Assembly: GCA_028554795.2 (NCBI GenBank)
Contig: CM068832.1
Coordinates: forward strand, 85,584,511-85,648,510
Source of the DNA: Sinohyriopsis cumingii
Lineage: Eukaryota; Mollusca; Bivalvia; Unionida; Unionidae
Length of the DNA: 64,000 nucleotides
Reading direction: 5' to 3'
A model generated the notes under the pieces. That model was not told where the DNA came from and did no database searches. It saw only the letters and a list, made by a program, of their open reading frames with translations. The position numbers and the translations under genes are program-made. Below are positions 45,461-56,569 of the stretch, piece by piece; positions within the stretch are counted from its first letter, which is position 1, and each line of letters starts with the position of its first letter.

Positions 45461-45650
45461 AACTTGAATTCTTGCAGGGTTCCCTTGCTTTAACACATAC
45501 GATTACACTCCTAGACGTAAAACAACTTGAATTCTTGCAGGGTTCCCTTGCTTTGACACATACGATTACACTCCTAGACGTAAAACAACTTGAATTCTTG
45601 CAGGGTTCCCTTGCTTTGACACATACGATTACACTCCTAGACGTAAAACA
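45461..45650 (+). repeat. 63-bp tandem repeat, three copies, in frame
   Basis: Units start at 45461, 45524 and 45587 and differ by a single visible base (TTAACAC versus TTGACAC), which is synonymous in the frame below. Each unit contains TTCTTGCAGGG, which looks like a splice acceptor. An open frame from 45472 to 45759 runs through all copies with a 21-residue period (each QGSLALTHTITLLDV...) and continues 32 codons into unique sequence. Confidence 0.92.
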
Positions 45651-45989
45651 ACTAAAACAAGTTTCTATCAGATGTAGTGCTCTTAGGATGAAATTTGTAG
45701 CAAGTCCTTTTTGTCACATTGATCATTTAAATGAATTCCAGAACGCTTTCATAAAATAATTTTTAACAGCAAAGTTACTTTAATCGGTTTTCAGATTATC
45801 AATTTCAGCAAATAATGCACGCTTGAAAAGTTTTAATCACATTAATTTTAGAAAAGAAAAGAGATTAAAAAGTGAACGAAGAGGACTGCTTGTTGAGAAT
45901 GAAATTCTCCTGCTCTCGCTTTGCTCAAGGTCTGGATGCTTTAAAAAATAAATAATCTTAAAACCATTTGAAGATAACTTTGAAATTGC

Positions 45990-47350
45990 AAATGCATTCA
46001 AATAACGTCAGTACATGTTTATTAAAACTTTAATTTAATTCGAAAATACAAAATGGAAGGTGGTGCAATTAAAATTAAAGACTATGCGTTGTCTCGTAAA
46101 TAAGTGGATAATTTAACTTCAGGAAGAAATACATTTCCTTATAGAGTTGAACGTGGAAGTCCACCTGGAAAGATTTCGCACAATAATGTAAACTTATCAA
46201 AGGCAGAATAACATTAGTAGAGGATCATAGAATAAACACACAATGTACAGTCACGTCATAGCTACAAAATTCACAAATACATGAGATCAAGAGCAAAGCA
46301 GTCCTGAAAACTAATTATTTCAGGAAAAGACGACCTAGAGAAACGCTGTCGATGCACATATAGCACACGTCTTGAATAGCTATCCAGACAGTTTAGAATG
46401 TAATTAGATATGCTGGTTAGAATAATATATAACTGGATAAGCGTATTTCCTTTTTTATTTAACTACAAGTGAGCCAATCGAAATGAACGAATATATCGTA
46501 ACTACAATTATGTACCACGCAGTTTGAAATTCAACTCTTAGAGTGAGATGGAGTGTAATTTGAAGAGGACGTTACATTTTGAAAATGATTACCCATCTGG
46601 TATTTAAGATGTTATAAAATTGTTTATTCTGATTTATTGAAATTTAAATTTATCAATTGATTATTATATACTGCAATGTATCTTAACGAAATTAAATGAT
46701 TTAAAAATTATATATTTGCTTGAATCACTGTATTGTTATTTTTAGTGTCAAAGAAACGACCAAAAATGGGAACTACTAATCCCATGACTAAACATTCATT
46801 CGGACACCAACAATGAATATATTCCTGATTTAGGTGACCCTACATATATATGTTAAGGGGCAAGTGGCAGACAGTTTGTATAAAGCATTAATGAGTCTTA
46901 CTGTGTTTGTATAAAGGTTCATTGTTACAGCATGCGTGGAACTTTGAAGGATGACACTTTCAAATATTTAAAAGCATGGAGAAAAATTGATAAAATATAA
47001 AAGGTGTGATTCACATTGAACGCTACTTAGGTAACACTAGAAGCAAACAGTATGTCAGATGTTCAATATTTATTTAACAAAGGAATACGTTTATCAATTT
47101 ATTGCAAGATTTACAAACTTTTTGATCTGATGCAGACATAAAATCGAATACACAAATCAGTAAGAAATGAACAAAAAATATGTTGTGAAATATCAACCTT
47201 TGCTTAACACGGAAAAGAATATATGGAAACTTCAATCCTTTACAACTACAGTTTAACAGATGGAAACGTTTGACGTCTCGTATCAGAACAATTGAAAAAT
47301 AGTATCATATATATTCATAAATTTGTATACATTTACTAAGTAAGAATGTT
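45990..47350 (+). other. Decayed coding-like sequence, family unknown
   Basis: Several short open pieces look protein-like. One is IKIKDYALSRK followed after a stop by FPYRVERGSPPGKI near 46053-46190; another is ECNLKRTLHFENDYPSGI near 46550. Frames are broken by many stops. It might be another mobile-element gene; I could not assign it. Confidence 0.3.
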
Positions 47351-47494
47351 ATTCATAAAGAAAATCTTGAAATAGTTCGTGTTGCAGACCGTCGGTCTAA
47401 ATCTTCTGACGAAGGCCGCAATATTGGATTTAAAAACCCACTTGATATGTTTATGTAGGTTCGATGTCCAATCGCGCTTATGGAATGTGAACTT

Positions 47495-47760
47495 TGTGTG
47501 TGCTTGCGTGAGTGTGTGTGTGCGTGTGTTTGGTCTGGATGTTTAACGTAGATTTAATAATTTTCCACTCTTATCGCTACGATGTATGCAGTGAGGCAGG
47601 TTTTTTTTGCAATGTCTACCAGTGCGGCATTAAGCCGCAGACATGTATCATGATATCCCACCCATTCACATTAACCTGACACAAGGCCGAGATTCCTAAC
47701 ACTAACCTCATACGTCTTTGGTATGTCGCAGACGCGATTGGAGCCTCTGGGTCTCTAATA
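47495..47760 (-). mobile_element. tRNA-derived SINE, family A, diverged
   Basis: On minus it shows the SINE body (GTTAGTGTTAGGAATC, GGGTGGGATATCATGATAC, GTCTGCGGCTTAATG). The 3' block ACGTTAAACATCCAGACC ends at a CA-type microsatellite. Confidence 0.75.
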
Positions 47761-48154
47761 TTTATTCAACCATAATGCATTCTTGTTTATTATCGTAACG
47801 CCGACTATCTCGACGGATAAATACGTATGTTAAGGATACAGAAATTAGTTCAACACGCTTGAACCAATTACATTGCTTTCTATGTTGACCTACTAGCTTT
47901 ATACATATATACATATAAATGTAAATTGTGTATTTTGGTAAAATGTCTTAATGAGATGTGTAAAAATGTCTTTCTTCAAACTTAGAAGTTAGGTACACGT
48001 TTACTCTCAAACGCTTCACTTTTGTCGGAAGGTAGGCTTACAAGCAGTCAAGCTCTTTCTTTATGGTAAATAATTCCTCAAGCTGGTTGATATAATAACA
48101 CAAAACAATGATTAAGGTGATCGAAGCTTTTGAAGTTTCAAGGAAGCTTGACTT

Positions 48155-48577
48155 TTAGTCTGACATGTCATGACAAAAAATATTTTGTAGAATAATCAGA
48201 ATGGGATAATGTGTACTGTACACTTTTTCAAAAACCGTTTTCCTTTTAAATTGAAATAACTCACCGGGAACCATATTGAAATTTAAAAGGTATTCAAGCC
48301 TACGCCTTTTTAATGCCATTCTTGCGTTCAGCCTACGTATACTTCCGTTTTGATTACAAACTGGTGCAATAGGTTTATATGGCACATTTATTTTTTCATA
48401 TTCATACACCAGCCATACGCCAGCCATAAGTTGGAGTGTCTTATGTCTTGATCTTCTCGTCCCGTCTGTGAGTTCGTATGTTACCAAGTTGGTTTTCAAG
48501 CAATAACTAGGCTGTCTCAAAAGCACAAAGGTCAAGGTCATTGTGAATGATACAGGTAAGAATGTTTCCTTCACCAT
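48155..48577 (-). other. 140-codon open frame, doubtful coding
   Basis: This is the longest non-repetitive single open frame on the minus strand outside known elements. A hydrophobic start is followed by a basic middle (NARMALKRRRLEYLLN). No family, no clear splice signals and no matching neighbour were found. It overlaps the start of the AGGTCAAGGTC repeat region, which suggests that it is part of a repeat rather than a gene. Confidence 0.2.
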
Positions 48578-49030
48578 CTGCAGCTACTAATCTAACAAAA
48601 TTGATTTCAGGGCAAAGAGACCCACAGTCAAAGTCGTCCTTAATTAGGGAATAGCACTTTTTCGTACAATAACTGGAGTTCTACTCCATCATCTAAAGCT
48701 ATCAAATGTTTTTGTTGTTGATGCTTTGCACTAACGAAATTAATGAACCATATTGATCTCAAGGTCAAGGTCAATCAGATTGAAATAAACAAAACGGTTC
48801 CAATATAATAGCTTAAGTTCTCTATGACTGATGCCTTTTTACAAATAAAAACATATAGTTTATAACTCGAGTAAGAGTTTAAAGATCAAGGTCGTGTTGC
48901 ATACTAGACTAGCAAACAAAGGTCAAGGTCTCCACATTAAAATTAGTTCAACAATACTCACCATACCCACCCTTTATTAGATGTTATGTTTTATCGATTT
49001 TAGGATCAAACGAGTAAAGGTCAAGGAAAC
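48525..49030. repeat. Cluster of AAGGTCAAGGTC-type sites
   Basis: Related motifs occur at about 48528, 48761, 48881, 48917 and 49016 on the plus strand (for example AAAGGTCAAGGTCA). The segment between them shows loosely repeated sequence (AGTTCT, AACGAGTAA). It is probably a diverged tandem repeat; as binding sites they resemble nuclear-receptor half-sites. Confidence 0.6.
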
Positions 49031-49834
49031 ACAAGAGAATGGTTTCAGCCAAACAATTGCAGCTATCTAAAAACATGTAAATCAAACGACTGGCTCACAT
49101 TAAGTAACGTTAACGGTACTCCTGTTCAAAAGCCTATATGAATTAAATGTTATATTTAGATGTATCAGATGAGGGGGATTAATATTCAGCAATGGCAATA
49201 TGATTATAATCGTTACATTGAGTACCTATGTAACATCTATAATCTGTTATCGGATTATTATTCGCACCTATATGTATGAACCAATGTTTAACTGAATCTT
49301 GACACAACAACGAGAAGATGGTATCACATAAAGGCATGTTCTGAATATATTATATTTTCACTGGAAAAAAATAAAATTTTGTTTTACCTGTCATTACTGT
49401 CTTAACAAAATCATTTTCACAACACTTATTATCTGATTATCGAAACGTATTATTATTATAGTCATTGTTTCGTAGTTAACTGCGACTCAATAATTCAATC
49501 TCACCAAAGCAATATACTACTATTGCAATAAATAATGAACTAAGATAACATTTATCAAAATAAAAGGTACGGTTACCATTCATACAAGCGTCGATTGCAC
49601 AAGAATATATGTTCCCGTTGCTTGAAATTAGTATTTCATGCTCGATACACAAGATGAAATGGATGTCATGGTTTACTGTGAGACCGACAATTGAATAATG
49701 CAGAAAAAAGAGTTAGAACGTTAACTTAGTTTTAAAATTAATTCTGTATTTCGTTTGATGTGGTGATGAAGGGCATAACAACGCTAGGAGATTATTTAGT
49801 TCTATGATAATTGCAGTTAAGTATTTTACCCAAA

Positions 49835-49925
49835 GACACACCACGGTAGCTGATCCAATCCGGTCTCACGATTCGAACCCATCCCGTTTCACTCGGTTCT
49901 AGCATGCTAATCAATGAGACCATCC
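49835..49925 (-). mobile_element. tRNA-derived SINE head fragment, second family
   Basis: On minus: TGGTCTCATTGATTAGCATG (A-box-like) and GGGTTCGAATCGTGAGACC (B box). The body differs from family A. Only the head is recognisable. Confidence 0.55.
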
Positions 49926-49929
49926 GGAT

Positions 49930-52640
49930 GACTAATGTTATATACAGAAATAAAAATAGTTATAATATACAATATACTTTATTTTCTTGTTCAAAATGGA
50001 GTTCGATACTTACTTTGAATCGTATGTCTTGCAGGACAGAGAGTTCATGTCACGCACCTAAAACTCTTAGTAAAGCGACTCAACGTTGTCTATAAGTACA
50101 CATTCCTCCATTAGGTGTCCTACACAATCTCAATGACGGATAATTGGAACATGTTAGAAAACATTGAGCAAATGTTGATGTAATATTTGCTTTTTATAAA
50201 GTGACTTAGACATAAATTATTCTAAATAGAACAACATTCATTGGAAAAAAACTGAAGGCAAAACACACGCAGAAACATACATGATGCCTGAACATTACGA
50301 ATGCTTGCTGACCAAACCGAAGATTTCATTTGAATGGGGATCCAGATATGTGTTATTAGAATATTCATTGTGTGCTTTCGAAATATTGAATCATCTTAAC
50401 CAACTTATGAATCACTAATGTCTCATGTCTTAATTTTAGAACTTATCTTGATAACGCGATGCTACTTTCTTCACCATTACAGCAGAATAATGAAGAAAAG
50501 CGGCTATGTGTTAAAATGTTTTGCGAAGCATTACCTTATGAGTCGTTGAACTGAGGGAGCTTGTCTTAAAGTATATAACTGTTTTGAAACGAGTCCATAT
50601 TGCATAGATTAAATTGATATTATTATTAAGGTATGACGTCTTCTAAAGGAGGTAGCATCTTATCAAGATGTAAATAGTCATAGGAACTGTTTAGATTGAG
50701 ACTGATCTAATTGACTATTGTCTAGTATCGGACAAAACAGATATGAGCCACCTTAGTTCACGTGACGTTATTTGCGTCATTTCCCATTCAGTATTTATTA
50801 TAGAATCACACGTTTCCGCGAATATGGAAGAGGAATTGTCATAATATAGAATGAAAAAATATTTATGTAACTATATAGTTCATTTGAAGCCCTGTTGAAG
50901 ACATCCGCAAAGTGTTGATCATAGCCTCTGGTAGTGCATGTTCCAATATATTTCACTTGTAGCTATAAATATTAATTATTTTAAGTAAACTGTTAATGCA
51001 TTCATGTAACTAACAACTCTAGAGATTGCTTTATGTCAATATTATATGGTACTTGCTTATTTTCATATTAAGATGCGGTTTCTAAATGTGACCATAATAA
51101 AGTCTTTCAAGCAGTAATATTCGTTATTATAACTCATTGCTAGCAATTTCATTTTGTATAAGCCAAAACGTTTTAAATACTCATACCTTAATTTGGATTT
51201 TATGTCTGCCCCGCCTATGATCTAACCGTAAGGAGACAGAAACGGAATACATATCAGTCTATATTAAACGAGCGGCTCATTTTTAACGATGTTAACATCA
51301 ACTAAACTATAATACCACCATCGGAATTTAAATGTATAAAATCGTAGAAGAATCCGTTGTTTCAAATACAATGATGCAATTCATATGCTGATCTGAGAAA
51401 ACACGCAGTAATGCAAAGCAACTCCCCTCCCCCGGTGTATGAAAAAGAGATAAAGCTGGGTTTTAATTTTACCCTCATAACAAGGGCTTATATGTCTGAT
51501 AGTTATAAGCCGTTTGCACGAGATAACGAGGATCACAGAATCCCGAATATGGGCTTGTTATATCTGTTTAAATTATCAAAGTAAAAATCATAATTTTGAA
51601 AGAATTAAAATGTTGCGATGTGTTGTTGCTAATCATGTATGGTTGCAAGACCATGTCTTTAAGTAACCTGATGTCTTAAACGCTCCATGTTCATGGTGAA
51701 TGGCTGACCTGTCCCCTGATTACCCCGACATTAACAACTACCAAAGTACTGCCTTTCGGTGATCTAGAATGTGGCTTCAACATCTTCAAGACTAGATTCG
51801 GCCTTAAGATGTCAAAAAGATTAATCGTGTTGGGTAAGGTGTTTCCAGCTATATATAAATTATAACGTCTTTAAGATCGACTTTCATAAATAACGTATGA
51901 AGACCTCCTTCCCATAAAGGAGTCTTTGTGTGGTCCTATGAGCCATGACTATAGAAAGGATTGATTTTGTATGGTTGATGATATTCTGTAGTTTGAGTAA
52001 GTTACATTAATTAATTGCAAGGCAACCACGGTAAGGTGCTTTGGCCAAAAGGAATACCACAGTAAAACTCTATCGGTATTACTGCTATTTTTATTATCCG
52101 TTATATGAACTAAAACTCTCTCACCAGCCAAAACAAATCTTGCAAATCAGCAACATTTGGTTTCTACTGTAAGACCAGAATTACTCTTGCTTGATTAGCG
52201 TACCACACATATATTTCTTTACATGACCAACATATTTCAATCATTAATCAGATAATTAAGTTGATGATATATTAATTTATTTTACTACATTGCCATACGT
52301 TTATACACATAATGGCTACCTAATTTACTTCGGATACTAACGTGGCCAGGTCATATAAATATTTAACATAACTTTTCTTGCATTTCGGTATGAACTTGAA
52401 CTTTAATATAATACCGGAACTTATTATTGATAGTTACGTACTTCCGAACCATGCAGACCTCATCATTTTGCTTTGTGATTATAAGGTAAAGCCAAGTGAC
52501 AGAATTCGAGAGATGTAAATGTATTTTCTCCGTTTATGATTCAAATCTGTTTCCTGTTAAATGGAATGAACATTCTTCAATTGCTGTCAAGTCTATATGA
52601 CGAGTTAGTGAAAACTAAACATTTGACTTAACTTACAATT
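49930..52640. other. No gene seen
   Basis: AT-rich sequence with short frames of up to 63 codons. No splice-joined coding pattern, RNA gene or element end was recognised. Confidence 0.5.
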
Positions 52641-52659
52641 GAACAGTTTATAGCTAATG

Positions 52660-52661
<2 letters not shown>

Positions 52662-52731
<70 letters not shown>
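52662..52731. repeat. (AT)n microsatellite
   Basis: Pure AT run ending about 12 bp before the MITE-like element. Confidence 0.97.
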
Positions 52732-52733
<2 letters not shown>

Positions 52734-52743
52734 TATTATTTAA

Positions 52744-53251
52744 GGTGGGTCGTGGGCAGTTTTGTCGTCCTCAGACGGTTTCGTGGGCAGATGAAAGTTC
52801 GTGGGCAGATTTCCATCTGCCCACGAAGCACGTCGTCCTTTTCTGCACTCTTGCCACAAATATCAATAAAATAAATGCATATTTACGCTGCTGAATGTTA
52901 AATATTCGATAAATATTCATCTGCAAAATAAATAATTGCCTTTTAACCTATTTATTTCCATTTTTTCATTAATGAATTGAATTGAATAGCACAACTTGAG
53001 TTACCTCCCATTATGTACTAGTATTTATTGCACCTTAAAAATAGATTGACCCGGAAGTAGTATGTTTTCAAATTTACTGCCCATGATGACAGGGGGTCGT
53101 TACAAAGAAAATCAAAGGATGGGGTTCTAACCTGTAACAATATAATATGTTAATAGTGTTACAGGTTAGAACCCAAATCTGTTGATTTTCTTTGTAACGA
53201 GCCACTGCGCCCGTGATTATTATTGTGAGAGATCAAAACTGCCCGGGAACC
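52744..53251. mobile_element. MITE-like element with nested hairpins
   Basis: The ends carry an exact 11-bp inverted repeat: GGGCAGTTTTG at 52754-52764 and CAAAACTGCCC at 53234-53244. Inside are a perfect 12-bp stem with a 4-base loop (52799-52826) and a large imperfect palindrome with about 40-bp arms at 53098-53138 and 53158-53199. The motif CGTGGGCAG recurs. No open frame is present, as expected for a non-autonomous DNA element. Confidence 0.65.
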
Positions 53252-54210
53252 AGGATGTGGAGTGAATAATCTGCCAATGTCGCCAACAAGCACCATACAT
53301 ATATACTATTTATTTTGATATCTAATAAGTTTTCAATAATGCTAATTAGTAACATTATAATGAGTGAGCTGTTATATGTCTTTCGAAATACCTCTATTCA
53401 CTACTGCTGGTCTTGAGCCCAAACTAAGAGGATTGTGGCTGTCATTAGAAATACAAGTGATACCATTTATTTAAATCCAGGCTTAGTAAGTTCACAGCTT
53501 CACTTAAGTTCATATTATATGCTGTTGCATTTTCTTCTCTCAGTCTACCATTAACAACAACAACAAAAGAAAAATGGTGTTTACTCAGAATTTGTTCCTA
53601 TAATTATCAAAAAATTTGTTTTGGAACAGATATTTTGTTGGAAAAGCTGAAAGAATAAAATTGGGGGAAAATCATGATGGTATAATAATATAATTGTTTA
53701 CTTATAATAAAAGAATACTAGATTTAGTGTACAACATCCTTGCAATAATTAAATGGTATTGTGAATATGCAGAACCCCAGTTCTTTAATGTACATGTACT
53801 GTTTAAGGTACAAAACTGTTTTGCATACTTCATAAGTTATTTCTCTAATAGTGCAAATAATAGGAGACAGAAGACATTTAGAAAGAATTAATTTGTCAAA
53901 ATAAGTTAAATGTCAAGATTAGTTTAATGGACGTTTGAAAATTTACTATTAAAGTAAAATTGCCTATTTTTGAGAGAAAAATCCTAATAGTAATACACGT
54001 AATTTTTTTTTAAATTAGCAGTAATGTAGAGGATGCTGATTTATTTATGAAATATACCATAAACGTGTGTTTCATGTTCATTACTCCAAAGTAAAATACC
54101 CAAGAACCACCTCAGAAAATCAGTAATGACATATTCGCGTAAAACACAAAACGCAATTCTAAAAAAGTGTTGGAGATGCAGTTATCAGCTGTGAGTCACA
54201 TAGCTAATAC

Positions 54211-54489
54211 ATGTTGAGTAGCAGACTGGATGCTTGGTATGGTACGAATTGTATTTGCCTTGTCAGAATAGTTGGTAAAGATTTTAAGAGGACTTCCTGG
54301 TTGGAAAAAAGTGAATTGGAGAAATGTATTATTTTTTCATCGTATGTGTCCTTGTTTCACTTCATTAATAATAATGACATGACTTTTGACAAATCTTTTT
54401 GTCCGAGTGACTCAATGCTGATAAGTGTAAAAAAATGTCGAGGCTGCGACAGATGTGTCCTCTGTAGAAATGGGTGTTTATTAAACTAG
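54211..54489 (+). other. 92-codon open frame with cysteine cluster
   Basis: A single open frame ends with KKCRGCDRCVLCRNGC, five Cys in 14 residues, just before a tandem array. No family was recognised and no splice context was clear. It may be chance or a fragment of a zinc-binding protein. Confidence 0.25.
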
Positions 54490-54532
54490 GTCAAAATTAG
54501 GTAGTGTAAAAATAGGAAGTGGAACAATACAC

Positions 54533-56150
54533 AATATGGAAAACGCTCGCTGTGGAAGACATTGGGCGGACACACAGACACATCAAGATGTACTTAATAA
54601 GATTCATACACATATTATATACTGTTGTATAGCTCTCCTTGTATGCTTCAGATTTATACTATTAACATTGAAATTTGTGGTACCGAGGCAAACGGCAATG
54701 GAAGATGCACGTATGAAGGTTATGAAGATTGTTAAATTCACAAGCGATACAGAGTCAAATATACCAAAACTTTCATGTTGCATTTTCTTACATTTCTACT
54801 ATCACAGATCGATTTAGACTGATGCGGAACCTATCAATTTATATCAAATTTGTCAAAATCCGGGTTTATTTACTATTGTTATGAGTTATTCACCTGTATG
54901 GAAAACGATCGTATAGGAAGACATTAGGCGAAATGACAGACAAAAGAAGATATACTTAATAAGATACATACACATACTATTTACAGTTGTACGGCTTTAA
55001 TTATATTTTTTAGACATATAGCAATAGCATCGAAATATGTAGTACGATCGCAAAACGGCAATGGTAGATTCACGTAGCAAGGATATGAAGATCGGTAAAG
55101 TCGCACCCGAAATTCAGTAAAAAGAACAAAACCTTTTATTTTGCATTTTCACACATGTCTATTGGCACAGATCGATTTAGTATGATTAGAAACAAATCAA
55201 TTAAAATCAAATTTGTCATCTGATATCAAATGTGTCAAAACCGTTGTTTTTGCGATTGTTATGACTTATTCGCCCATATGAAAAACTTTCGTATAGGTCG
55301 GATCTAGGCGCACGGACAGACAAATAAAGACGTGCTTATTAAGATATATACACACATTTTATAATATTGTATAGTTTTAATTCTATACTTCAGGTCTCTA
55401 ATATTAGCATCGAAGTATGTGCTACAATCACAAAACGGGAAGGGTGTATTAAAGTAGCAAGGTTATGAAGATCGGTAAAGTCGCACCCGATATTCCGTAA
55501 AAAGTGGAACTTTTTTATTTTGTATTTTCACACACGTCTATTGGCACAAATCGATTTAGGCAGATGAGAACCTATATATTAATATGAAATTTGTCAAAAG
55601 CTGTGTTTGTTTACTATTGGTATAAATTATTCACCTATATGGAAACCGTTCGGATAGGAAGGCATTGGGTGCACAAACGGACATATGAAACCGTACTTAA
55701 TAAGATACATACACATATTATTTAATGTTGTACATCTTAAATTATATTCTTCAAATCTATAGTATTAGCATCCAAGTATGTGCTTCTATCGCAAAACGGG
55801 AAGGGTAGATGCACATATCAAGGATATGAAGATCGGTAAAGTCGCAAGCAATAATGAGTCATAAATACCAACTTTTTTATAATTAATTTTCTCGACTTTT
55901 TTGGCACAGATCGATTTAAACTGATGAGAAACCTATACATTGATATTATATATGTCGAAATATATGGTTGTTTAAGATTGGTACAATTAATTTACCTATA
56001 TGGAAAATCTTTGTGTTGGAAGGTATTTGGCGCACGGAAAGACAAATGAAGACGTACTTAATAATATATGTAAACATGTCATATGCTGTTGTTTGGCTTT
56101 AATTTTATGCTTGAAATCAGTAGTATTAGCATCGAAGTATGTTGTAACCC
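54533..56150 (+). repeat. Tandem array of a ~363-bp unit, five copies
   Basis: Units begin with ATGGAAAAC-like sequence at about 54535, 54898, 55276, 55636 and 55998, with spacing of about 360-378 bp. Shared blocks are AAGACGTACTTAATAAGAT, ACACATATTATATACTGTTGT, TATGAAGATCGGTAAAGTCGC and CACAGATCGATTTAG. Copies 1 and 5 keep 80-90 codon open frames with a hydrophobic 23-residue stretch; copies 2-4 have stops. The last copy is cut off at a C-rich tract near 56150. Confidence 0.9.
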
Positions 56151-56364
56151 CCCTCCCCTTAGTACGCTACTGCAAGCAGACTTTGTCAAATGCTAAGAGA
56201 CACTATTTGCTCGAAAATTATAATTTAAAAAATATTTATGTATTTATGGACTCGTATAGTATAACCTTATAATGCGCCTTCATTTTCCATCAGGTAGGTC
56301 TCCAGGTCGAGTTGTCATGAAAAACAGGAACCAGTATCGTACATTCTTTACTAAGCGACTTCTC

Positions 56365-56560
56365 CGATGGTGCAATGTGTCTATAGAGCGTCCGCCTCGG
56401 ATGCGAGTGGTCGCGTATTCAAACCCCGGCCGAATCATACTAAAGACATAAAAATGGTACTAGCAGCTGCCTCTTTTTGGTGCCGATCATTAAGAGGTTA
56501 GTGTTCGGATTAGTTGGCCTGGTGTCAGGATAGTGTGACTGGGTGGGACAAGTTTGTCTT
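56365..56560 (+). mobile_element. tRNA-derived SINE, family A, 3'-truncated
   Basis: The head has GAGCGTCCGCCTCGGATGCG and GTATTCAAACCCCGGCC (B box). The body is ACTAAAGACATAAAAATGGTACT, then AGGTTAGTGTTCGGATTAG and GACTGGGTGGGAC. It lacks the 3' block seen in other copies. Confidence 0.8.
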
Positions 56561-56569
56561 ATGTCCGCT

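Noticed and set aside
45461-45650. CRISPR-like repeat array
   Set aside because: The units are contiguous with no spacers, in a eukaryotic context; this is a simple tandem repeat.
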